Below, piece by piece: positions 55,319 to 64,000 of a DNA stretch of 64,000 nt. Positions within the stretch are counted from its first letter, which is position 1. Every line of letters starts with the position of its first letter. The translations under genes were made by a program, and so were the position numbers. The stretch lies in NCBI GenBank assembly GCA_948474755.1, contig CAOLHI010000926.1:310001-374000 (forward strand), given 5' to 3'. Under the pieces are notes generated by a model that saw nothing but the letters and a program-made list of their open reading frames with translations, ran no database searches and was not told where the DNA came from. This stretch comes from Ctenosaura bakeri. Taxonomy: Eukaryota; Chordata; Lepidosauria; Squamata; Iguanidae.

Positions 55319-55564
55319 CAAATGATTCAAACTTCAGGAACAGAGATTCCACCTAAACATTGGGATGAACTTCTTGACAGTAAGAGCAGTTCAGCTGTGG
55401 AATACACTGTCTTGGAGTATAGTGTAGTCTCCTTCTTTGGAGGTTTTTAAACAGAGGCTGGATGGCCATCTCTTGGGAATTCTTTGATCCTGTAATCCTG
55501 CATAGCAGGAGGTTGGACTTGATAGTCCTTGTGGTCTCTTCCAGCTCTATGATTCTCTAATTCT

Positions 55565-56169
55565 AACCAAGACTGAAGCTAGTTTAGTAACACTTTTAGA
55601 GAGCTTCCCTATCTTTAACAGACTTCTTCCAATGAAGCCTTAGTTTGCTTCAATAGCCCCTGGTGTCTATACTCCTTAATCAACTTTTGTTAGTTGCTGT
55701 ACCTACACTCTCTCTGTCACCTTCCCCAATCTCAAAAGGACTGCCAGAGCTACTGTAACATAGAATTAAACCAGTGAGGAGGAAGGCAAGAAATTCATTG
55801 TTCTAGGCTTTGTCATTGAATTCTTCAACTTTTATCACCAGGCAGTTAGATACAACTGAGCATTCACAAACCATGAAGCCTTTTCCTGTTTCTCCCTGAC
55901 ATATTGAATGCAGAGGTGTGCTGTCACTACAGTTGTCTATGGTGCTCTTAAGTGTGATTATCCATTGTTGATAAGCCTTTCCTCCATGAATCTATCCTTT
56001 CTCAAAAACAATTTAAGCAAGGGACGAAAGCCCATTCTTCTGTTGGTTGATTCCATACATTGTGCATTGTGCTAGGTAGTAGCCAAGCAAACATAAATGG
56101 AAGATAAAACAATAGCAGAAGCCACATATACTGAAGGGAAGAGTAGAACTATGATGAGTAATTCATTGC
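55565..56169. other. Unique sequence
   Basis: Nothing recognised. Confidence 0.5.
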
Positions 56170-56247
56170 TGGTTGTTATGTGCTCCAAGTCATTTATTAC
56201 TTGTGGCAACCCTAAGGCAAACCTATCATGGCATTTGTAGGAGCCTT
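56170..56247 (-). mobile_element. tRNA-derived SINE (S1) tail fragment
   Basis: Minus-strand copy of the tail: AGGGTTGCCACAAGTAATAA, CATGATAGGTTTGCC and AGCACATAACAACC. Only about 78 bp remain. Confidence 0.6.
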
Positions 56248-57263
56248 ATGTCAGACATTGGAGCATGAATTAGATTTGCCCTGCAGGAGGTGAATAGCCA
56301 AAAAGTGACTTATAAAAAAACAAACAAAGAGTAACCACTGTCATTGGTAAAATAAAAGATGCAACTCTCCCTATATTTTGTTCTCACAGGCAAGAATGAA
56401 TAATTTTACCATCTGAACCCCCTGTAAAAATTGTGCAGTCTTTGAGGAAGAGTTACCTTTTGGAACTTATTCTGTGAAAAATACGCACATTTAAACTTGC
56501 ATTTTCTGTGTAGAAAATTTGATGCCCTGTACAGAAAATGCTATTATCCAGACATGCTACCCAATGCATTTTTTTTTCACACAAACTATGTCTAGAATGT
56601 AGGAAATTCAAATTTTTGTCTATTATTAAAATATATTTGAACATTCTTTCCATGCCTAACAGCTTTCTTGGAGTCTGGGTAAATGACTTTTATTAGCCAT
56701 AATTGGTCAAGCTGACAGGGGGGTTCTGGGAGATGTTGTGCAAATTACCAACTTCTCCAAGCTGTACCATTTCCTACCACCCAGAGAGTGCTATAGCTGC
56801 TTTCATGTTCCTCCTTTCTTCCTTTATGAGAGCTCATCTGAACGTTAAGACTCATTCTGTTTCACTTTGTAACTTGGGGAAGAGTGGGAATTAGTGTTAG
56901 AATGCATTACCTTTCTTCCAGGCTGTATAAATAGGTAAGAGCAGACAATTTCAGTTATGAAGCCAGCTGACTTGATATGGCTGCTGATAGTGCTCAGATG
57001 AGAGGAAAACCAACCTCCTTTTTGTTTTATCTCAAAATACAAATTTACACACAGTGTACTGAGAATGGAAAGGCAAACAGCACAAGAGAAGAATTAAAAT
57101 GACATGGAAAAAGAATTCTTGCTGCCCCGAGTTAGAAGATGTTACTCGGGGTCAAATTAGAGGATATGTTTTTGCCCCCAAGAAAGTGTTCTTTGAAATG
57201 GCAAAAGATGTTTATGTGTCATTATACTTGATTCCTCTCACCTATATCTTCCATTTAGCACAC
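56248..57263. other. Unique sequence
   Basis: No gene. A dispersed module (GGTTCTGGGAGATGTTGTG, CTTCTCCAAGCTG) is at about 56705-56770. Confidence 0.45.
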
Positions 57264-57266
57264 TTT

Positions 57267-57898
57267 GACCCTTTCCGCACTGAGGCTTCTAGCGCAAGCG
57301 GGGGAGGCCGGCAAGCGCAAGAAGGCTCGTCCGGGAGGCTGCCGCTTCCCCCTCCTTCCTTCCGCAGGCGAAGGAACCAGTGGGGAAGCGGCACCGAAGG
57401 AGGCTTGCCGCGCAAGCCGCCCTCCCCCCGTGCAAAGCGGGAGACCTCGTGCCGGATTCCCACCCCGCGCGCGCCGGATTCCCACCCCGCGCGCGCCGGA
57501 TTCCTCCCCCCTGCGCGCGCCGGATTCCTCCCCCCGCGCGCGAAGCGGGCGGCGTCGCGTCCCCCACGTGCGCACGCACACGCGCGCTAAGTGGACAGCG
57601 CGTCCGTCGCGCTACCTCCCCACCCCGCTCCTTCCTTCCGCAGGGGCGGAGGGAAGGAAGCGCGACCCGGCCGGCTCCCGGAGGCTCCGCACGAAAGGTA
57701 AGTGCGGGTGGGCTCCGGGAGCGTTGCACGAGCATGGGGTGATTTTCGCTTGTACGCGAAAATCGAAAAAACCCGCGCTTGCGCCGCTTCAGCCCTGTGA
57801 GCCGGGCGGAAGTGGGAGTGCATCATGCGGAGCGACGCTCCCACTCCCGCGAGGCTCACGGGGCTATCGCGCGCGCAAAGGCCCGTGCGAAAAGGGCC
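57267..57898. mobile_element. Family B GC-rich foldback element, 632 bp
   Basis: Ends GACCCTTTCCGCAC and GTGCGAAAAGGGCC; TTT at 57264-57266 and 57899-57901 is the target duplication. The left half is the long foldback (GGCTGCCGCTTCCCCCTCC against GGGGAAGCGGCACC). A 9-bp stem GATTTTCGC/GCGAAAATC (57741-57764) lies 134 bp from the right end, inside a longer pairing. The right hairpin around AGTGGGAGTG and CTCCCACTCCC is intact. It is longer than the 29-kb copy mainly because of a 23-25-bp tandem repeat. The 237-codon frame across it is a composition artefact. Confidence 0.88.
57452..57545. repeat. GC-rich 23-25-bp tandem repeat, 4 units
   Basis: CCGGATTCC(C/T)(A/C)CCCC followed by a GCGCGC run repeats four times inside the foldback element. 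It is absent from the other family B copies, so it expanded after insertion or in a sub-lineage. Confidence 0.85.
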
Positions 57899-57901
57899 TT
57901 T

Positions 57902-58817
57902 GTTTTATGAAAGAAATCCCATTTCCCAAAGAGGGAAAATTGGGTTATTCCTTGGGAATATACATTTCCCCAAACTGATAAGTCACTGAATCAAAGGCTT
58001 CTGAGACAGCAAAGGAGGAGACTCCAAGGCAGCATATTCTTTCTAGAGTGAATACAAGTGTTGGGTGAAACTGCCATCTTAAGTGGGAGCAAAACAATGC
58101 CACACAAAGGGAAAGGGATCTTGCACTATTGTAGGTGATGTGCATCTAGTAATATGACATTGTGTAGTATGTGTCCTGCTTTAAAATGGAGAATGAAACT
58201 GTGGAGGATACAGTGACCATTTTGTATTTAGGTGAAGGATACAACAGACTATGTCCAGAACTTAAAGATTCTCATCTTTTCCATTGCAAAAAAAGACCAC
58301 ATTCATAGACATGGGTTTGGACATTAAGGGATTTGAAAAGTTGTCACCACACCAGATTTTTGGTCCTCCCCTCAAAATTTCCAAAGGTGGTAATGATTAA
58401 TTCTTCTTCTTAACGTCTCATCATTTTATAATGACAAATGCCCTTCTTATACAGCTCTAATCCTCAGGTCTGTTCCAAACAGAAACAGAGCTTGAAAACA
58501 TTTTATGGACTCAACCTTCCAGAATCCGCAGTCAGCGTGAACAGTGCAGATTCTGGGGAGTTGCAGTCCCCAAAAAGTAAACATTCTGGCCCCAGCTAAT
58601 AAAAGAGTTGTCTGTAGGTTAAGAAAATCTTTAGTGAAATAAAGGGGTTTGTTAGCTGCAAGTTTTATGACATTTATGAAATATAAATGACATATAGCAG
58701 AAAAGAGACAGTGACTATCCCTCTTTCCCATATTTAAAGTCTATCAGAAATCTTTTTGCAAAAAAAAAGGCTGAATTTTTGCTTCCACTTTCTGAAGCTG
58801 ATGCTCTCTGATCTTAA
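57902..58817. other. Unique sequence
   Basis: No gene. The stretch at 58510-58580 (CCAGAATCCGCAG, CAGATTCTGGGGAGTTGCAG) is an inverted repeat of the dispersed-module type. Confidence 0.45.
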
Positions 58818-59083
58818 GCAGGGTTCATCTACAATGCAGGATTTTAGAACTTTGATTTCACTTCAAAAGTTATGGGCCCATTCTAATCAGATTTGTAATT
58901 TGATAAAGGACTTAGAATCTACTGGTAAGAGACTAGTACACATCATAGAACTATAGCTTTAGAGCTCTCTGTCAGAGAATTCCAAGTTCCTCACTTTACT
59001 ACAAAACCCAGCATTCCATAGGATGGGTCAATGACAAAGTGATACAAAACTGATATACTTCTGTAGAGTGGAGACACCCATAG
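58818..59083. mobile_element. Old palindromic MITE related to family A
   Basis: GGTTCATCTACAATGCAGGA on the left and ATACTTCTGTAGAGTGGAGA on the right are worn inverted ends. GAGCTCTCTGTCAGAGAATTC and CCAGCATTCCATAGGATG are the central modules of family A-like MITEs. An internal part (about 58870-58945) does not match, so the element may be interrupted. No target duplication can be seen. Confidence 0.45.
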
Positions 59084-60320
59084 CCACTCTGCACCATTCT
59101 CCCTCTCTAGTCTTAAAGGAGAAGCATCCATTTGTTTTTCATTTTATACCATGTATTTATTTTTCAGCCTGTGTCTCAATAATTTCAGTGGAAAAGGTTT
59201 AAACATGTTTAATCCTTAATCTCAATATTGCTGAACTATGGCTGGATCTCAGTAGATCTGTGTGTGGTTGGCAGGAAAGAAATTGGAAAGTAATATTTAT
59301 ACTTTTTCTATGTTGCTCTTTCCCATCAGAAGACGATAAATGGACATCCTTGTACCACGCACAGGAAAACAAGAATCCGATTATGCTGTCAGATGGAAAG
59401 AAATATCAGGAGCAGACTGCATAAAACACTGCCTAAAATTGACATCTGGACAGCTTCAACTGACAGAGATGTAAAGAATATTATTTGCCACTTCAGTAGG
59501 CAAAAGCAAAGATTATCCCATGAATTTAAATAAGTACCTTCAGATGAGCCACTTAGCAGAAAAGCAATACCTAGGCATCTGCGTCCAATTCTGATACATT
59601 TCAATGGAACCATCAAGCAATGCCGCTAAAAAATTAACCATTTTTCCCAACCTGGTGGTGTGTGTCCTATTGTAGCCAGCAGCAAAAACAGCAAACAGTC
59701 TAATCTTGTTAGATCATAAGTCTTCTTTTTCTGAGGTGGCTGCACAAATGTTTTTTCCCTACACATTCCATACTAGCATTTTCACTTACTGATCAACAGG
59801 CACTTTATATTTGCCAATGAAAGAAATACCTTAATTATTTCCCCTGCCCTTTGCCTGGGGAAGCTGACATGTTTTTGGTAATATTTATAAATGCAACAAT
59901 GCAGGGAGCCAAGTCTACTGAACAGGATGAGTTTCTTGCTATTTCAATGAAGGATATTGAATGCATCAGCCTAGAGCCCATGATATTGTGACCTGCTGTG
60001 CTTAATGCTGAGCCACCTAATGCAGAGAAGACTAGCTGCTCTTTCCAGTCCAAAGGTAACCATGTGCTAAAAGTCAAAAGAGAAAATGTGTGTACATTTC
60101 ACAGGGATAAGGTTTAAATGTCTTTTGTTCTCATTCTTTCACTGACGAGATATGCTGCAGATTAGCCCTGTGATTAATCCCATGTATGGGGTGGACAACC
60201 ATCAGGAATGTCAGACTAATGTTTGGATAATAAAGGAAATAAACATTGGTAGTTTCATTGCAAGATAATATTGCATGGAGAACTTTCCCCAATCTGGTGC
60301 AACAACTTGGTGGTGGTGGT
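59084..60320. other. Unique sequence
   Basis: No gene or element recognised. Confidence 0.5.
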
Positions 60321-60514
60321 GGTTGTTGTTGTATGACTTCAGGATGTTTCCAACTTATGGCATCCTTAAGGCTAAGCTATCGTATGGTTTTCTGGGGCTG
60401 AGAGTGTGTGAGGTGTTCAAGGTCACACAGTGGATTTCCATGGCAGAGTCAAGAATTAAACCTGGTCTCCAGGGTCACAGTCCAATGCTTGAACCACTAC
60501 CTCACACTGGCTCT
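60321..60514 (-). mobile_element. tRNA-derived SINE (S1)
   Basis: Minus strand: AGAGCCAGTGTGAGGTAGTG, ACTGTGACCCTGGAGACCAG, a B-box remnant, AATCCACTGTGTGACCTTG, CTCAGCCCCAGAAAACC, and the tail GGATGCCATAAGTTGGAAAC to CATACAACAACAACC. The core deletion is the same as at 35.5 and 44.0 kb. Confidence 0.8.
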
Positions 60515-60599
60515 CTTCACTACAATCCCTATAATGCCCAGCCAACTTACGCAATGGCCAGGCTGGTTGGGGTCACTGGTTAAGATGGTGGGAACTAAT

Positions 60600-60840
60600 A
60601 GGACATTTGTTAGTTTACTTGCTTGGTTGTTTGCTTGCTTGGTTGTTTTTTTATCTGTATTATGCCTTTCTCTGATAGCTGGTAACAAATTCCAGGGAAA
60701 ATGCCCTAAATTATACAAATTAAAATACAAATTAAACTGGTTATAAAATTAAAACATATAATAAATGAAAATAGTTCAAAATTCTTCAATAATAATGAAT
60801 AAAAATAGTTAAAAGTCTAAATCATGTATTTAAATCCGCT
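60600..60840 (-). mobile_element. LINE 3'-UTR-like AT-rich fragment
   Basis: TTATGCCTTTCTCTGATAGC followed by a long run of ATTAAAA/AATAAA-type text resembles the reversed LINE tails at 9.4 and 49.3 kb. Clade not determined. Confidence 0.35.
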
Positions 60841-61224
60841 CTCTGAGTGCTATCAAGCACTGAGTCGGTGGAGGCCTCCATGTATATGAAGGTTTCTGCT
60901 TTACCAGCAGAAGTACAAAGGGGAGTATCACACCTTACTAGCTAGTTTGAGATGTGACCAGAAATGGACCCATAGTCAGTAGATATTTGTAACAGAAAAA
61001 GTTGTAAGCAGCCCTGCAACTAGGCCCAGAAATCCCTCAACAACACCCTTTGAACCTCTCTGTCCAGGAAGAACCAAAGCCACTGCAGAAAACGGCCACA
61101 AATCCATCTCATAAACACAGCCATGGCTGATTGCATTTCATTGTATTTTTTGCATATTTCTTCCCCGTTTGAAAAAAATGGTGCCCTGAATGTGTATATC
61201 ATTTTCCCTTTGAAACTGGCCTTT
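60841..61224. other. Unique sequence
   Basis: Nothing recognised. Confidence 0.5.
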
Positions 61225-61378
61225 TTAACCATTCTGATTAATGGTAATGATTTTAATGGTTTCATTGGTTAATTTGTTTATAGTGATTTTTTGTGGTTGT
61301 TGTTGTTATTTGTTGGCTGCCTTGAACATTTCTTAAGAGAACAGCAGGATATGAATGGAACAGATAAATAACATGTAA
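61225..61378 (+). mobile_element. LINE 3' tail fragment (L2/CR1 type), sense
   Basis: GTTGGCTGCCTTGAACATTT and GAGAACAGCAGGATATGAAT with GAACAGATAAATAA follow the common LINE ending GCTGCCTTG...GGCGGGATATAAATAAAT. No coding part is present. Confidence 0.45.
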
Positions 61379-61747
61379 CAAATAACTGTCAGTGTTCAAT
61401 GGAGTTATTGCATTGCAGGGCCAACAAACCAACTTACGCATGGAATGCGGATGTTTTGTTGAAGCGAAAGTCTCACATTGTTCAGGCAATTAAATAAAAT
61501 GTTGTTGGAACAGAGAGGTCATAAAAGAGGTGCTACCTGGGGAAAGAATGTCTCTTACGGTTACAGATTTTTAACCCACATTATTTGGTAGTAACCTATA
61601 CTGAACTCAATAGCATGTCTTTCCCATTGTGCTTGCACAGGGCAAGACTGCCCTTTTGTCCACCAAAAGAGAAGGAGGAAGAAGAGAAGGAGGAGAACAA
61701 GGCAGAGGGGAGGATGCAAATAACTTCTTTGGATAGGACTAGTGAAT
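61379..61747. other. Unique sequence
   Basis: A purine-rich stretch (GAGAAGGAGGAAGAAGAG) occurs at about 61669-61690. No gene. Confidence 0.5.
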
Positions 61748-61781
61748 GATTAATTAATTAATTAACTAATTAATTAATTAA
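61748..61781. repeat. (TAAT)n microsatellite
   Basis: About 34 bp of ATTA repeats with one interruption. Confidence 0.92.
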
Positions 61782-64000
61782 GAGACTGGGAGGAAGTCCT
61801 CAAGAAAAGTCCCTTTGCCATACTTCAAGAAGGAAGACAGGTTGCTTACTTGTGACTGTGGTTCTTCAAGTGGTCTTCTGATTTACAAGTAAACAAGCAA
61901 AAAAACTATTCCATAATGTAGTAAAAGTTTGGATAGACATCTCCCACCCCTTCTTATCTCCTACATAGCTGGCCATTTGTTACATCTGTATTTGTTAAAC
62001 TAGAAAACTTTCAACAGTCCCTTGTGCTCTTTGCTTATGTATCTTGCAGTGTAGTCCTGTATCTGCTCAATAATAGGCACTGCTGGCTTTGGTTAAGCTT
62101 ACTTCCAGATAACAGCATACAAGATTGCAGCTGAACATTTCAAGCGACTTCTACATTTGTTAGTGTGGTATTTCCCATTCATCTTTCTACATCTCAATTC
62201 CAAATCTGTAAAAGCAAACAAATATACTTCTCTACCTTAGAGGGTTTTGTTGTTGTTTTAAAAAATGAAATCCCTTCATGTTTTGGAGGTGGACAGATAT
62301 ACTACAAAGGATGGAGGCCTATCATTCTCATGGCATTGAAAACAAAAATTTGACACTGTTAGACACTGAAGTGGAAGGAAAAGCTGCCAGGAAAAAAAAT
62401 GGGAACCAACCCAGGTTCATACTTGGTTGTTTTGTTAGGAATTATCCTGTTGATAAATTTTCCAGTTATACAGGGGCCAAAATTCAGCCTTCATGAGCAA
62501 TAGCTCAATGAATGGAAAAACCTGTTGAAGCAAGTGAACATGTGTTGACATATCTTTCCTAGGTACCAGCAATGTCTTTTACCAACAGGAGATATAAGGG
62601 AGGGAATTACAACCCTAACCTGTCTTTCTTACAAAAGCCTTTTGTTTCATTCCAATCTCAGTACTACTGAATATTTTAAGCCTGATAGACATAAAGTGTT
62701 TTATTCATTGCAGGAACAAGGTAATCTATTATGTGGTTATGGGACTGGACTGCTGTTCTGAATGAGATATCAACCAACAGAAGGATGAACATATTTGCAG
62801 CTGTTCACCAGATGGATAAGATCAGTGAATGAAATTATGTTCAACCTAGGATGAAATCTGAAATTCAACACATAGGGCTACATCCAGTGCCAATCCACAA
62901 AAAGTAGATCAGTTGAATCAATGATATTTAAATGTGTCAACATACCATGGAATGATTGTTTTGGTGGCTTGAGTCCTATCAGTTATCCCAAGCAGACTAA
63001 GCCTGTTGAATCAAATGTTGAATTAAATCCTAATGAATCTATTGCTGAATATGAGTCAACAGTTTTGTAAATTCCACTGATAGAATAAATCTGCTCTAGT
63101 TGGGACTATGCAGGGTGAGAAATATCTGGATCTCCAGATCTTGCAACTCCCAGCAGACTTGGCCAACATAGCCAATGGTGAGAAATAGTGGCAGTTGCTA
63201 CACCTAGAAGACCCCACAAATTGCAATCCTGACAGATATATTCAAGCCAATGAACCTACTGTCAGTGGGTCTAGCAAGTGAATTTAGGCCCCATTTCAAA
63301 ATTTTTATAATTCTGTAGTTTTGAAACGTCGCATTCAAAATGTAACAGTTTGAAATTATGTCTGAACTTATGTAAATGTATTAAACCAGCTTCTGGACTT
63401 TAAAATTCAGACTTTTATTGAATGTTGCTTGAATATGGACTGCTATGTATTTAACCTTTCTCATCTAGGAGGCCATTTATACCTGGTGGTTTCCACAAAA
63501 CTCTTGTTCAGTGTTTCATGTTGATTCTTCCATTCACTGATAGAACTAGCATTCCAATAATGTACCATCTACCTCGAAGAACATGTTATATGTCACATCA
63601 CATTGAGCCCCACCATTATACCAAGAGGTCCTCAAAGTGGTGTCAGATGAGAAGCTGGATTAGCTACTTTTAGGAAGCGGGACATGTGGGCTGAGAAATT
63701 CTATGAGTTGTAATCTGAAATAGTCATTTTTCCCAAGCTGTGCCTCTGGTATTAGCTTGGAAATTTGCCAGGCAGTTGGAAGAGTGAACATGGCTACCTA
63801 CAGCTTTCCTTATTATAAGTAGTTGTAAAGGAAAAGGGCATCCCACATGAATAATGCTATGTGTACATGCCAAAGTCAAGCTTGCCTGCCCTTCCAAATG
63901 GGAAAGGCCATTTTAAAAGTTTCATTCCTGCTGACAAAGCTATACTGAAAACAGCCAGTAGGCAAAGAATTTCAGATTTGTTCTGTTCAGTTCCACCATG
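61782..64000. other. Unique sequence with worn dispersed repeats
   Basis: No gene is supported. The stretch at 62042-62132 (AGCTTACTTCCAGATAACAG, AAGATTGCAGCTGA) is a worn copy of the module at 41.3 kb. Short inverted or dispersed modules are visible near 63120-63190 and 63655-63750. Confidence 0.45.

Larger units (their letters stand above)
54550..55564 (+). mobile_element. CR1 LINE, internally deleted, split by a MITE and a SINE
   Basis: It begins with the HGFLK..KSCQTNL block (AACATGGGTTTCTC, TCATGCCAGACTAATCTT). At a (CT)n tract (54600-54619) it jumps to the block for EHCVQF (ATGGAACACTGTGTCCAGTT), losing about 550 bp including RT motifs A-C. It then continues to the CR1 3' end (GGAGGTTGGACTTGATAGTC, CTCTATGATTCTCTAATTCT). 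A MITE at 54888-55089 and a SINE at 55103-55318 interrupt it. The (CT)n at the breakpoint may have arisen with the deletion. Confidence 0.8.

Noticed and set aside
57099..57978. 237-codon and 163-codon open frames
   Set aside because: Stop-poor because of GC-rich repeats in the family B element and its tandem repeat; no domain is seen.
8291..61781. CRISPR-like or regulatory arrays at the microsatellites
   Set aside because: Simple 2-4-bp tandem repeats with no spacers, in a vertebrate genome.

Overview
This 64-kb window looks like intergenic or intronic DNA from a squamate reptile, most likely a lizard. I cannot assign a genus. The evidence is the repeat mixture: CR1, L2, BovB-like RTE, L1 and Penelope-like retroelements, a 5S-rRNA-derived SINE, tRNA-derived SINEs with L2-type tails, solo LTRs, hAT and Tc1 remnants, and many short inverted-repeat DNA transposons. 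I found no convincing exon, host gene or RNA gene. Open frames longer than about 60 codons are chance frames, parts of decayed transposons, or GC-rich artefacts.

Layout. 1-9.3 kb is mostly unique AT-rich DNA with a 5S-derived SINE, two palindromic MITEs and two tRNA-SINE fragments. 9.3-15.2 kb holds a truncated LTR, a TIR element, two inverted Penelope-like fragments (one reverse transcriptase, one GIY-YIG endonuclease plus 3' end) and another TIR element. 18.2-20.2 kb is a 5'-truncated CR1 with a readable reverse transcriptase broken by two stop codons. 22.3-28.5 kb has a divergent LTR, an L1 3' end fused to a BovB fragment, a TIR element, a complete solo LTR and a BovB fragment split by a MITE. 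29-37 kb has a GC-rich foldback element, SINEs and CR1 3' ends. 41-49 kb contains a four-layer nest (BovB, hAT, MITE, GC-rich foldback), a MITE split by another TIR element, and a second GC-rich foldback. 49.3-55.6 kb holds an L2 3' fragment, a decayed Tc1-like transposon, a SINE split by a complete solo LTR with a GTCC target duplication, and a CR1 split by a MITE and a SINE. 57.3-57.9 kb is the longest GC-rich foldback. The rest is unique DNA.

The most interesting signal is a group of about 20 non-autonomous DNA elements, called families A-E here. They differ inside but share the terminus GGCCCTTTYCRCAC and 3-bp target duplications of no fixed sequence. Families B, C, D and E also carry an internal stem-loop at a set distance from one end, about 132-135 bp in B and C. 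The stem sequence differs between families while base pairing is kept. No transposase for the group is visible here. Family names A-E and S1/S2 are mine; no database was searched.
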